Below, piece after piece: positions 24,480 through 32,718 of a stretch of DNA of 64,000 nt. The position numbers and the translations under genes were made by a program. Location: assembly GCA_965279095.1 (NCBI GenBank), contig CBDIHH010000005.1, positions 434,001-498,000 of the forward strand. The letters run 5' to 3'. This stretch comes from CBDIHH01 sp965279095 (GTDB lineage: Bacteria > Pseudomonadota > Alphaproteobacteria > Caulobacterales > Caulobacteraceae). Position 1 is the first letter of the stretch; the number at the start of each line of letters is the position of its first letter. Below the pieces are notes generated by a model. The model did not search any database, was not told where the DNA came from, and was given only the letters and a program-made list of their open reading frames with translations.

Positions 24480-27131
24480 CTACCCCAGCCGCTTGATCGC
24501 CGCCCTCAGGTCCCGCTCCCCGTCGCCATAGTCCTCCCAGGCGTGGGTCTTGGCCAGCAGGGCGGGTGCGGTGCGGAGGGTGTAGCGCATGGGGTCCAGA
24601 CCCGCCTTCACCTGGCTCCAGGTCAGGGGGAAGGACACCGGGGCGCCGGGACGGCCACGGGGGGACAGGGGGGCCACCGCCGTCGACATGCGATCGTTGC
24701 GCAGATAGTCGAGGAAGATGCGGCCGGTGCGCTGGGCCTTGGACATGGTGATCAGGTATTTGTTCGGGCTGTCGGCGGCCATCCGGGCGCAGACCTCGCG
24801 GGCGAAGGTCTTGGCGGTCGCCCAGTCCAGCTTGTCCCCCTTGGCCTGGGCCAGGGGGGTGACCACGTGCAGGCCCTTGCCGCCGGTGGTCTTGGCGAAG
24901 CTGACCAGTCCCAGGTCCTCGAGCCGGTCGCGCACCTCGCGGGCGGCCTCGATGACCATCTCGAACGTCACCCCCGGGGCCGGGTCGAGGTCGAACACCA
25001 GCCGGCCGGGGACCTCCGGTTCGAAGGGCTGGCAGTTCCAGGGGTGCAGCTCCAGCCCGCCCACCTGGGCGATGGCGGCCAGCCCCTCCTTGCGGTCCAC
25101 CTGCAGGTAGGGGTTGCGATCGCCGATGGCGACGACGGACTCCAGCAGGTGAGACATGCCCTTCATGGCGTGGCGCTGGAAGAAGGTCTCGCCGCCGATG
25201 CCGTCGGGCATGCGGATGATCGAGCAGGGGCGGCCCTTCAGGTGGACGATCATCCAGTCGCCCACCGCCTCGAAATAGCGGGCCAGGTCGAGCTTGGTCA
25301 CCGGAGCGCCACCCGCGTCAGGCCACAGGGGCTTCTGCGGATTGGACAGGGTGACCCCCATGACCACGGTCGGATCGGACGCCTTGCCGGGGGCCGCTTT
25401 CGGCGCCGGCCTGGCCCTGGCCGGCTTGGGCTCGGCCAGGTCGACGTCCTCCACCGGGGCCGGGGCCTCCGCCTCGACCTCCTCGGCGGGCTTGTCTTCG
25501 CGCAGGCCCTTGAAGCTGGCCTGGCGCAGGGATCCCGCCGTGGTCCAGCCGCCGTGCTCGATCTCAGCCACCAGCACCGGGTCCAGCCAGTGGATATCGG
25601 CCGCCGCCTTGGGCGCGTTGGGGCCGGTGAAGGGCGAGGCCTTGGCGGCGTGCGCCTTCAGGGCCGGCAGCAGGCGCTCGACGGTGGTTCGCGGAAAGCC
25701 GGTGCCGACCTTGCCGCTATAGAGCAGCTTGCCCTCGCGGTAGACGCCCACCAGCAGGGAGCGCAGGTGACCCTCGTCGCCGGACCAGCCGCCGACCACC
25801 ACCTCGTGGCCGGCGCGGCATTTGGACTTGGACCAGTCGTCGCTGCGCCCGGACCGGTAGGCCGCGTCCAGCCGCTTGGAGATGATGCCTTCCAGGTCCA
25901 TGCGGCAGGCGGACTCTAGCACCGCCTGGCCTGCGGTCTCGAAATGGTCGACGAAGCGGATGCGCAACATGGCCGCCTCGTCCAGCTTCTCCCACAGGGC
26001 ATGCAGCCGCGCCTTGCGGGTCCGCAGGGGCAGGGGGCGCAGGTCCTCGCCCTGGGCGAACAGGGCGTCGAACGCGAAGAAGCTCAGGTCACCGGTCTTG
26101 CCGTCCGACAGGGCCGCCTGCAGACCCGGGAAGTCCGGCGCCCCCGACGCGTTCAGGGCGCAGATCTCGCCGTCGACGATCATGTCCGGCAGACCCTCGG
26201 CGGCCTGGGCGATCTCCTTGAACCGGTGGGTCCAGTCCAGCCCCTTGCGGGTCCGCAGGGTGGCCTTGCCCCCTTCCACCCGCAGCTGCATGCGGTAGCC
26301 GTCGAACTTGATCTCGTGCGCCCATCCTTCGCCGGCCGGCGGCCGCTCCAGGGACCGGCACAGCTGGGGCTCCACGAAGCCGGGCATGGGCGCGGCGGCG
26401 GTCTTGGCCGTCTTCGCGGTCTTGGCCGGTTTGCGCGCCTTGACCGGCTTGGGGTCAGGCGCGGGGGCATCGGCGCGGTCGGAATTCCACACGGCGTCGG
26501 GCGCGGCCTTGTCGGCGGGATGGATGAACGGCTTGGGCGAGCGCCCGCGGCCCCCGGCGATGTCCTCCATCGGCCGCCCCGAGGCCACCGAGCGGGCGTC
26601 GGCCAGGACCGCGTCGGCGTCGCCTTCCTTCTCCGTGCCGTCGCGATGCTTGATCAGGAGCCAGTTGGTGCGCTTGCCGCCGGTGCGGTCGTGCTTCATG
26701 CGCACCAGCACCCAGCCGCCCTTCAGCCGCTCGCCGTCGAGGACGAACTTGAGGTCGCCGGACTTCAGCCCTTCCTCGGCGGTCATGCCCTCGGGCGCCC
26801 AGTAGCCCCGGTCCCACAGCATCACCGTGCCGCCGCCATATTCGCCCTGGGGGATGGTCCCCTCGAAGTCGCCGTAGCCGATGGGATGGTCCTCGACTTC
26901 CACGGCCAGGCGCTTGTCCTTGGGGTCCAGCGACGGCCCCCGGGTGACGGCCCACGACTTGAAGACCCCGTCCACCTCCAGGCGCAGGTCGTAGTGCAGC
27001 CGGGTCGCCGCGTGCTTCTGGATGACGAAACGAGGGCGGTCAGAGGCGGGCACGGCGGTCTCGCCGCTGGGCTCGGCAGTGACCGCGAAGTCCCGCTTGG
27101 CCTGGTAGGGGGTCAGCTTCTGGTTCGCCAC
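24480..27131 (-). CDS. ligD: Multifunctional DNA ligase D (phosphoesterase-ligase-polymerase)
   Basis: 883 residues in the order 3'-phosphoesterase (about 10-170; HAATRLHYDLRLEVDGV, GTIPQGEYGGG), ATP-dependent ligase (about 235-530; AMP-accepting Lys near 274 in EIKFDGYRM), and archaeo-eukaryotic-primase-type polymerase (about 590-883; VFDLDPAPG metal site near 714). It repairs double-strand breaks with Ku: end trimming, gap filling with ribonucleotides or dNTPs, and sealing. A linker of Lys/Ala/Pro repeats separates PE and ligase domains. GTG 27131 lies 9 nt after GGGAG; a TTG two codons earlier is too close to it. Confidence 0.94.
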   Translation of the reverse strand: MANQKLTPYQAKRDFAVTAEPSGETAVPASDRPRFVIQKHAATRLHYDLRLEVDGVFKSWAVTRGPSLDPKDKRLAVEVEDHPIGYGDFEGTIPQGEYGGGTVMLWDRGYWAPEGMTAEEGLKSGDLKFVLDGERLKGGWVLVRMKHDRTGGKRTNWLLIKHRDGTEKEGDADAVLADARSVASGRPMEDIAGGRGRSPKPFIHPADKAAPDAVWNSDRADAPAPDPKPVKARKPAKTAKTAKTAAAPMPGFVEPQLCRSLERPPAGEGWAHEIKFDGYRMQLRVEGGKATLRTRKGLDWTHRFKEIAQAAEGLPDMIVDGEICALNASGAPDFPGLQAALSDGKTGDLSFFAFDALFAQGEDLRPLPLRTRKARLHALWEKLDEAAMLRIRFVDHFETAGQAVLESACRMDLEGIISKRLDAAYRSGRSDDWSKSKCRAGHEVVVGGWSGDEGHLRSLLVGVYREGKLLYSGKVGTGFPRTTVERLLPALKAHAAKASPFTGPNAPKAAADIHWLDPVLVAEIEHGGWTTAGSLRQASFKGLREDKPAEEVEAEAPAPVEDVDLAEPKPARARPAPKAAPGKASDPTVVMGVTLSNPQKPLWPDAGGAPVTKLDLARYFEAVGDWMIVHLKGRPCSIIRMPDGIGGETFFQRHAMKGMSHLLESVVAIGDRNPYLQVDRKEGLAAIAQVGGLELHPWNCQPFEPEVPGRLVFDLDPAPGVTFEMVIEAAREVRDRLEDLGLVSFAKTTGGKGLHVVTPLAQAKGDKLDWATAKTFAREVCARMAADSPNKYLITMSKAQRTGRIFLDYLRNDRMSTAVAPLSPRGRPGAPVSFPLTWSQVKAGLDPMRYTLRTAPALLAKTHAWEDYGDGERDLRAAIKRLG

Positions 27132-27244
27132 GGTCAAGGTCTCCCTGTGTGTGCAGAATATACGGCCCGGCCCAAGGTTCCGCCGGGGCGCCGCGACGCC
27201 CGACTCCGCTTGCGCCCGGCGACGATCCGGCCGATGGGAGAACC

Positions 27245-27880
27245 GTGACGCGCGGCCGGTTCATAAGCTTGGAAGGCGGGGAGGGGGCGGGCAAGTCCAC
27301 CCAGGTCCGCACCCTGCTGGCCCGCCTGTCGGCCGCGGGCGTGGAGGCCGTCGCCACCCGCGAACCCGGCGGATCGCCCGGCGCCGAGGCCATTCGCGAC
27401 CTGCTGGTGAACGGCGCCGCCGACCGCTGGTCCGCCACGGCCGAGACCCTGCTGGTCTATGCCGCCCGCCGCGACCATATCGAGCGCCTGATCCGGCCAG
27501 CCCTGGCGCGCGGCGCCTGGGTGGTCTGCGACCGCTTCGCCGATTCCACCCGCGCCTACCAGGGACAGGCCGGCGGCGCGCCGGCCGCGCTCATCGACGC
27601 CCTGGAGACCCTGGTGATGGAGGACACCCGCCCGGACCTCACCCTGATCCTCGACCTGCCCGTGCAGGTCGGCCTGGACCGCGCCGCCGCGCGCGGGGGC
27701 GGCGAGGGCCGCTTCGAGGCCAAGGGCCTGGCCTTCCACCAGGCCCTGCGTGACGCCTTCCTGGCCATCGCCGCGGCGGAGCCCGAACGCTGCCAGGTGA
27801 TCGACGCCGTGGGGGACGAGCCGGCGGTGGCCGCGCGGATCTGGGCGGCGGTCGAGCCCTTGCTGGTTCAGGCCCGCTGA
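27245..27880 (+). CDS. tmk: Thymidylate kinase
   Basis: 211 residues. P-loop GGEGAGKST near residue 10, DR motif in VVCDRFADSTRAYQG, and a lid with RAAARGGGEGRFE. It phosphorylates dTMP to dTDP. GTG start at 27245 after GGGAGA; upstream in-frame codons do not match the family. First gene of a compact operon: its stop shares a base with the holB start (TGATG). Divergent from ligD over about 110 bp, where its promoter should lie. Confidence 0.95.
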   Translation: MTRGRFISLEGGEGAGKSTQVRTLLARLSAAGVEAVATREPGGSPGAEAIRDLLVNGAADRWSATAETLLVYAARRDHIERLIRPALARGAWVVCDRFADSTRAYQGQAGGAPAALIDALETLVMEDTRPDLTLILDLPVQVGLDRAAARGGGEGRFEAKGLAFHQALRDAFLAIAAAEPERCQVIDAVGDEPAVAARIWAAVEPLLVQAR

Positions 27881-28878
27881 TGCCGGTCGCCGAGAGCCCG
27901 CTGCCGCGCGATGTCTTCACCTATGAGGGCGGCGAGACGGTCGAGGCCGCCTGGCTGGAGGCGCAGGCCCGCGGCCGGCTGCACCATGCCTGGCTGCTGA
28001 CGGGCCCGGAGGGGGTCGGCAAGGCCACCTTCGCCTTTCGCGCCGCCCGGCGGCTGCTCGGCGCGAAGCCCGATCCGGCCTTCGGCCTCCTGGGCGCCAG
28101 CCCCGAGGACCCGGTCTGCCGGCAGATCATGGCCCGGTCCCACCCCGACTTGCTGGTGCTGGAGCGGCGCACCGAAGACGGCAAGCCACGCAAGTTCATC
28201 CCGGTGGACGAGGCCCGCAAGCTGCCGGAGTTCTTCTCGAAGTCACCGGCTTCCTCCCCATACCGGGTGGCGATCATCGATTCCGCCGACGACATGAACG
28301 TCAACGCCGCCAACGCCGTGCTCAAGACCCTGGAGGAACCCCCGGCCCACGGGGTGCTGCTGCTGATCTCCCACGCCCCGGGCGGCCTGCTGCCCACCAT
28401 CCGCTCGCGCTGTCGCCGCCTGGTGTTCGCCCCCTGGCCCGACGAGCGGGTCGCCGCCTTCGTCGAGGCGCGGGCGGGGATTCCCGCCGCCCCGGCCCAG
28501 CGGCTGGCGCGGATGGCCAAGGGCGCGCCCGGCCGGGCCCTGTCCCTGGCCGCCCACGGCGCCCTGGAGATGGACCGCGCCGCCCAGGAGCTGCTGTCGG
28601 CCCTGCCGGCCGCGGACGACGCCGCCCTGCTGGCCCTGGCCGACACTTTCCGGGGGCCAGAGGGTCAGGCGCGGTTCGAACTGCTGTTCGAGCGCCTCGC
28701 CGACCATGTCCACGCCATGGCGGTCGAGAACCCCGCCTCGGCCCCCGGCCTGGATCGCTGGGCCGCGGCCTGGGAGGGGTTGATCGATCTTCCGCGCGAG
28801 GCCGAGGCCCTCAACCTCGACCGGGCCGACGCCTTCTTCTCCACCGTGGCGCGCCTGCGCCAGGCGGCGAGGGCGTAA
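27880..28878 (+). CDS. holB: DNA polymerase III subunit delta'
   Basis: 332 residues, AAA+ clamp-loader subunit. LLTGPEGVGKATFAFRAARRLL is a P-loop-like segment near residues 39-60, and SADDMNVNAANAVLKTLEEPPAHGVLLLISH is the typical delta' sensor region. The zinc-module cysteines of E. coli delta' are mostly absent (one Cys in DPVCRQI), as in many alphaproteobacteria. It helps load the beta clamp. Starts at the last base of the tmk stop; tatD follows after 4 nt. Confidence 0.92.
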   Translation: MPVAESPLPRDVFTYEGGETVEAAWLEAQARGRLHHAWLLTGPEGVGKATFAFRAARRLLGAKPDPAFGLLGASPEDPVCRQIMARSHPDLLVLERRTEDGKPRKFIPVDEARKLPEFFSKSPASSPYRVAIIDSADDMNVNAANAVLKTLEEPPAHGVLLLISHAPGGLLPTIRSRCRRLVFAPWPDERVAAFVEARAGIPAAPAQRLARMAKGAPGRALSLAAHGALEMDRAAQELLSALPAADDAALLALADTFRGPEGQARFELLFERLADHVHAMAVENPASAPGLDRWAAAWEGLIDLPREAEALNLDRADAFFSTVARLRQAARA

Positions 28879-28882
28879 GGCG

Positions 28883-29674
28883 ATGCTCATCGACAGCCAT
28901 GTGAATCTGCACGCCCCCCAGTTCGCCGAGGACCAGGCGGAGGTGATCGCCCGCGCCCGCGCGGCCGGGATCGCCCTGATGCTCACCATCAGCGACAAGG
29001 TCTCGTCGTTCGAGGCGGTGCACGCCCTGGCCATGGCCCATGACGACATCTGGTGCACCGTGGGAACCCATCCCCATGACGCGAAGGAAAATCCGTTACT
29101 TACAGCCGAAACCTTGATCGATCTGGCGGCCCGCCCCAGGGTGGTCGGCATCGGCGAGACGGGGCTGGATTTCCACTACGACCTCAGCCCCCGCGACGTA
29201 CAGGCCCAGGTGTTCCGCGCCCATATCGAGGCCGCCCGCCGCACCGGCCTGCCCCTGGTGGCCCACACCCGCGAGGCGGACGAGGCGATGGGCGACATCC
29301 TCGAAGAGGAATACGCCCGCGGCCCCTTCAAGCTGCTGATGCATTGCTATACCTCGGGCGCGGCCCTCGCGCGGCGGGCCGCCGCCCTGGGCGCCTATTT
29401 CTCGGTGTCCGGGATCGCCACCTTCAAACAGGCCGAGGACGTGCGCGCCGTGATCGCAGACATGCCCGCAGACCGCATCATCCTGGAAACCGACTGCCCC
29501 TACCTGGCGCCCGTGCCCCTGCGCGGCCGCCGCAACGAGCCGGCCTTCCTGCCGCACATCGCCGCCAAGCTGGCGCAGATCCGCGGCTGGAGCCTGGACG
29601 AGACCGAGGCGCGCACCGAGGCGACCTTCTTCGCCCTGTTCGACCGCGTCGCCCGCCCCGGAGCGGCCGCATGA
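28883..29674 (+). CDS. TatD-family metal-dependent DNase/hydrolase
   Basis: 263 residues, TIM-barrel amidohydrolase relative. Metal-site segments include IDSHVNLH at the N-terminus, GIGETGLDF with the bridging Glu, LVAHTREADEA, LMHCYTSG and ILETDCPYLAPVP with the catalytic Asp. TatD proteins are 3'-5' exonucleases or D-Tyr-tRNA-type hydrolases. In many alphaproteobacteria metG lies between holB and tatD; here it is missing. Overlaps the MBL gene by 4 nt (ATGA). Confidence 0.92.
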   Translation: MLIDSHVNLHAPQFAEDQAEVIARARAAGIALMLTISDKVSSFEAVHALAMAHDDIWCTVGTHPHDAKENPLLTAETLIDLAARPRVVGIGETGLDFHYDLSPRDVQAQVFRAHIEAARRTGLPLVAHTREADEAMGDILEEEYARGPFKLLMHCYTSGAALARRAAALGAYFSVSGIATFKQAEDVRAVIADMPADRIILETDCPYLAPVPLRGRRNEPAFLPHIAAKLAQIRGWSLDETEARTEATFFALFDRVARPGAAA

Positions 29675-30471
29675 GCCGGCTGGAGGTCACCATCCTGGGG
29701 TCGGGCTCGTCGGGCGGCGTGCCCCGGGCCGACGGCGACTGGGGGGTCTGCGACCCGGCCGAGCCGCGCAACCTGCGCAGCCGCTGTTCGATGCTGGCCC
29801 GGCTGAAGGGAGACCTGGCCGAGACCACGGTCCTGATCGACACCTCGCCCGACCTGCGGCTGCAGACCGCCCGAGCGGCGGTGAAGCGGCTGGACGCGGT
29901 GCTCTACACCCATGACCACGCCGACCAGGTCAACGGCATCGACGACCTGCGCGCCTTCTTCCTGTCGAGCCGCCGGCGCACCCCCTGCTATATGGACGGC
30001 CATACCCGGGCCAACCTGATGCGCCGGTTCGGCTACATCTTCGAGGGGGAGGGCGGCTACCCCGCCATCTGCGACCTGGTCGACCTGCCCCCCTACGGCG
30101 AGGACTTCCGCATCGAGGGACCGTCCGGCGCCATACCAGTGGCCACCTTCGACCAGGACCACGGCAACATCCGCTCCGTCGGCTATCGCCTTGGCGACAT
30201 TGCCTATTCCAGCGATGTGGTGGGCCTGCCCGAGGAGTCCTTCGAGGCCCTGGCCGGGGTGAGGGTGTGGATCCTCGACGCCCTGCGCTACCGGCCCCAT
30301 CCGACCCACGCCAGCGTCGAGCAGGCGCTGGCCTGGGTGGCCCGGGTGCGCCCGGAGCGGGCCATCCTCACCAACCTGCACATCGACCTCGACTACCGCG
30401 AGCTGGCCTCCCAGCTGCCCGCAGGAGTCGAGCCCGCCTACGACGGCATGGTGATCGAGACGGACGTCTAG
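29671..30471 (+). CDS. MBL-fold metallohydrolase, PhnP-like
   Basis: 266 residues. The metallo-beta-lactamase signature is THDHADQVNG (HxHxDH), with the N-terminal LGSGSSGGVPR and the later DQDHG and YSSDV metal-ligand segments. Relatives include the cyclic phosphodiesterase PhnP and tRNA-processing-like hydrolases; the C-P lyase genes are not present here, so a general phosphodiesterase role is more likely. It starts within the tatD stop codon and ends exactly where the Hsp70-like gene begins. Confidence 0.9.
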   Translation: MSRLEVTILGSGSSGGVPRADGDWGVCDPAEPRNLRSRCSMLARLKGDLAETTVLIDTSPDLRLQTARAAVKRLDAVLYTHDHADQVNGIDDLRAFFLSSRRRTPCYMDGHTRANLMRRFGYIFEGEGGYPAICDLVDLPPYGEDFRIEGPSGAIPVATFDQDHGNIRSVGYRLGDIAYSSDVVGLPEESFEALAGVRVWILDALRYRPHPTHASVEQALAWVARVRPERAILTNLHIDLDYRELASQLPAGVEPAYDGMVIETDV

Positions 30472-31776
30472 ATGGCCCAGGATCCGGTGCTCGGCGTGGA
30501 CTTCGGCACCACCAACACGGTCCTGTCCCTGCATGACGGGGAGGGGGGCGCCCAGATCATCCGCTTCGCCATTCCGGGCGGCGAAACGGCCACCGCCTTC
30601 CGCTCGGTGCTGAGCTTTCGCGAGCACCCTGATCCCGCCCGGCCGCGCGCCATCGAGGCCGGGCCCTGGGCGATCGAGGAGTATCTCGAGAGCCCCTTCG
30701 ACACCCGTTTCATACAGTCTTTCAAGACCTTCGCGGCCAGTCCTCAGTTCCAGTCGACTGAGATATTCGGTCGCCGCTACGACTTCGAGGACCTGCTCTG
30801 GGCCTTCCTGGCGCGTCTGAGGGCGCATGGCGGCGACGACCTGATCGACCTGCCGGAGCGGGTGGTCATCGGCCGCCCCGTGCAGTTCGCCGGCGCCCAG
30901 CCCGATCCGGACCTCGCTCTACAGCGCTACGAGGCGGCCTTCCGCCGGCTGGGATTCACCGAGCTTCACTATGTCTATGAGCCCGTGGCCGCGGCCTTCT
31001 ACTTCGCCCAGCGGCTGACCGGCGCCGCGGTGGTGCTGGTTGCCGATTTCGGCGGCGGCACCAGCGACTTCTCGATCATCCGCTTTGAGCGCCAGGATGG
31101 CGTGGTGCGCTCGACGCCCTTGGCGCAGGCGGGCGTGGGCGTGGCCGGCGACGCCTTCGACTACCGCATCATCGACCAGGTGGTGTCGCCGCAGATGGGC
31201 AAGGGCTCCAGCTACCAGAGCCTCGGCAAGGTGCTGCCGGTGCCCAACCGCTACTATTCCGCCTTCGCGCGGTGGAGCCAGCTGGCCCTGATGAAATCGT
31301 CGCGCGAACTGCGCGAGCTGAAATCCCTGGCCCGCACGGCCCTGGATCCGCGCCTGGGCGCCTTCGTCGAGCTGATCGAGGACGACCACGGCTATGAGCT
31401 CTATCAGGCCGTGTCGCGCGCCAAGGAGACCTTGTCGCGGCAAGACAGCGCGCCGTTCCATTTCAAGGCCGGCGGCATCGACATCGCCGCCGACATCCGC
31501 CGCGCCGATTTCGAGGCCTGGATCGCCCCGGAACTGGCCCAGATCGAGGCCGCCGTGCAGCGGGCGTTGGACCAAGCCGGGCTTGAGGCCGACGGCGTCG
31601 ACCAGGTGTTCCTGACCGGCGGCTCATCCTTCGTGCCGGCCGTGCGCCGCATCTTCACCGACCGCTTCGGCCCCGAGCGCATCGCCACCGGCGGCGAATT
31701 CGAGTCGATCGCCACCGGCCTCGGCCTGATCGGCGAGGACGAGGATCTGGAACGCTGGAGCGTCAGCCTGGACTGA
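30472..31776 (+). CDS. Hsp70-family ATPase, YegD-like
   Basis: 434 residues. Actin-like ATPase motifs: phosphate-1 LGVDFGTTNTVLSL, phosphate-2 VADFGGGTSDFSII, and adenosine motif LTGGSSFVPAVRRI. The protein ends without the substrate-binding domain of DnaK, matching the YegD group of short Hsp70 relatives with no firmly known client. Cytoplasmic. Its ATG directly follows the MBL stop (0 nt), so it is the last gene of the tmk operon. Confidence 0.9.
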   Translation: MAQDPVLGVDFGTTNTVLSLHDGEGGAQIIRFAIPGGETATAFRSVLSFREHPDPARPRAIEAGPWAIEEYLESPFDTRFIQSFKTFAASPQFQSTEIFGRRYDFEDLLWAFLARLRAHGGDDLIDLPERVVIGRPVQFAGAQPDPDLALQRYEAAFRRLGFTELHYVYEPVAAAFYFAQRLTGAAVVLVADFGGGTSDFSIIRFERQDGVVRSTPLAQAGVGVAGDAFDYRIIDQVVSPQMGKGSSYQSLGKVLPVPNRYYSAFARWSQLALMKSSRELRELKSLARTALDPRLGAFVELIEDDHGYELYQAVSRAKETLSRQDSAPFHFKAGGIDIAADIRRADFEAWIAPELAQIEAAVQRALDQAGLEADGVDQVFLTGGSSFVPAVRRIFTDRFGPERIATGGEFESIATGLGLIGEDEDLERWSVSLD

Positions 31777-31867
31777 GCCCGCTCCGGCCAGCATTATTGC
31801 CGATAATATTCCTTAGGCGCATTATGGATCATCACGTCGAGGCGGCGCCCGACGCGTGCGCGATGCT

Positions 31868-32206
31868 CTAGTCCTCCCCCTCGACATGCGCCTTCAGGCG
31901 GCCCAGGGCGTCGTCCCACTGGGCGGAGACGGCGTCGAGGTACGACCGGGCCTGGGCGATCGGCTCGGGGCGATAGGCGAAGCGGCTCTCCCGACCGACC
32001 CGGGCGCTGCGGACCAAGCCGGCCTGTTCCAGCACATGCAGGTGCTTGGTGATGGCCTGGCGGGTCAGCCGCGTATCCGCCGACAGGCTGGCGATGGACC
32101 GCGCCTCGCCGCCGCTGAGCCGGCCAAGCAGGGCCAGGCGCGTCGGGTCGCCGAGGGCCGCGAACACCGGGGCCGGATCGTGCGCCCCCAGGCTAGGACT
32201 CGACAT
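31868..32206 (-). CDS. ArsR-family helix-turn-helix repressor
   Basis: 112 residues, winged-helix ArsR/SmtB fold: FAALGDPTRLALLGRL, then recognition helix TRQAITKHLHVLEQAGLV and a wing VRSARVGRESRFAY. It lacks the Cys-rich metal sites of ArsR or SmtB, so it probably senses something other than arsenite. It overlaps the SRPBCC gene by 14 nt, and two matching operators precede that gene, so it should repress its own operon. Confidence 0.9.
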   Translation of the reverse strand: MSSPSLGAHDPAPVFAALGDPTRLALLGRLSGGEARSIASLSADTRLTRQAITKHLHVLEQAGLVRSARVGRESRFAYRPEPIAQARSYLDAVSAQWDDALGRLKAHVEGED

Positions 32207-32636
32207 GGGCCTGGATGTTGCGGGCCTGGGTGTCCCAGCCGCCGGTGTTCATGCGCAGGGCGACCTCCCGGCGATTGTCAGGAAGGGCGTCGAAGCCGGA
32301 TTCCACGATGGCCAGGCGCGTGCCCTGCCCTATGGCCTCCAGGGTGAACTGGACGCGGGTGGGCGGCTCGTCCGAATAGTCGGTCGTGTCCACCGCATAG
32401 GGATGCCAGGTGAAGGCGAACCGGTGCGGCGGCGACATCTCCACCACCCTCGCCTCCCAGACCAGGTGCTCATAGCCGAGATAGGTCATGTGGCCGCGGG
32501 ACAGTTCATCCACCGCAAAGGGGGCGTCCAGCGCGACCCGGAACCACTGGCTGAATTCCTGGTGGTCAGTGAGCGCGCGCCACACCCGCTCGATCGGCGC
32601 GTTCAGGTCTATGGTCTTTTGGATACGGTCGGACAT
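32193..32636 (-). CDS. SRPBCC (AHSA1/START-like) domain protein
   Basis: 147 residues. IDLNAPIERVWRALTD, FSQWF, FAFTWHPYA and a C-terminal GGWDTQARNIQAHV mark the SRPBCC/AHSA1 hydrophobic-pocket fold. Such proteins paired with ArsR repressors are common; the ligand is unknown. The ATG at 32634-32636 follows AGGAGG with 6-nt spacing, and both lie within a 28-bp palindrome that is likely an operator and could also hide the ribosome site as an RNA hairpin. First gene of the two-gene operon. Confidence 0.88.
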   Translation of the reverse strand: MSDRIQKTIDLNAPIERVWRALTDHQEFSQWFRVALDAPFAVDELSRGHMTYLGYEHLVWEARVVEMSPPHRFAFTWHPYAVDTTDYSDEPPTRVQFTLEAIGQGTRLAIVESGFDALPDNRREVALRMNTGGWDTQARNIQAHVES

Positions 32637-32660
32637 GGGCAACCTCCTGGTTGCCCATGT
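32633..32660. promoter_or_regulatory. Operator 1 / start-codon palindrome (ArsR-type)
   Basis: Perfect 12-bp arms ACATGGGCAACC and GGTTGCCCATGT flank TCCT. The core GCAAC-N6-GTTGC matches the second site 44 bp away. It covers the SRPBCC ribosome site (AGGAGG on the coding strand) and start codon. Repressor binding here would block transcription; the RNA hairpin could also limit initiation. Confidence 0.7.
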
Positions 32661-32682
32661 CTAGGCCAAGCCTATTCTAATT

Positions 32683-32698
32683 GCAACATTTTGGTTGC
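32683..32698. promoter_or_regulatory. Operator 2 (ArsR-type)
   Basis: GCAACATTTTGGTTGC has the same GCAAC-N6-GTTGC form as the site at 32639-32654, and lies in an AT-rich patch likely to hold the promoter of the SRPBCC-arsR operon. Centre-to-centre spacing of 44 bp is about four helical turns, placing two repressor dimers on the same DNA face. Confidence 0.65.
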
Positions 32699-32718
32699 TC
32701 TTTTGGTCTGTTCCGCCC

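Noticed and set aside
31790..31830. AT-rich ATTAT/ATAAT inverted repeat after the Hsp70-like gene
   Set aside because: Five-base arms without GC stem or T-tract; too weak to call a terminator or operator.
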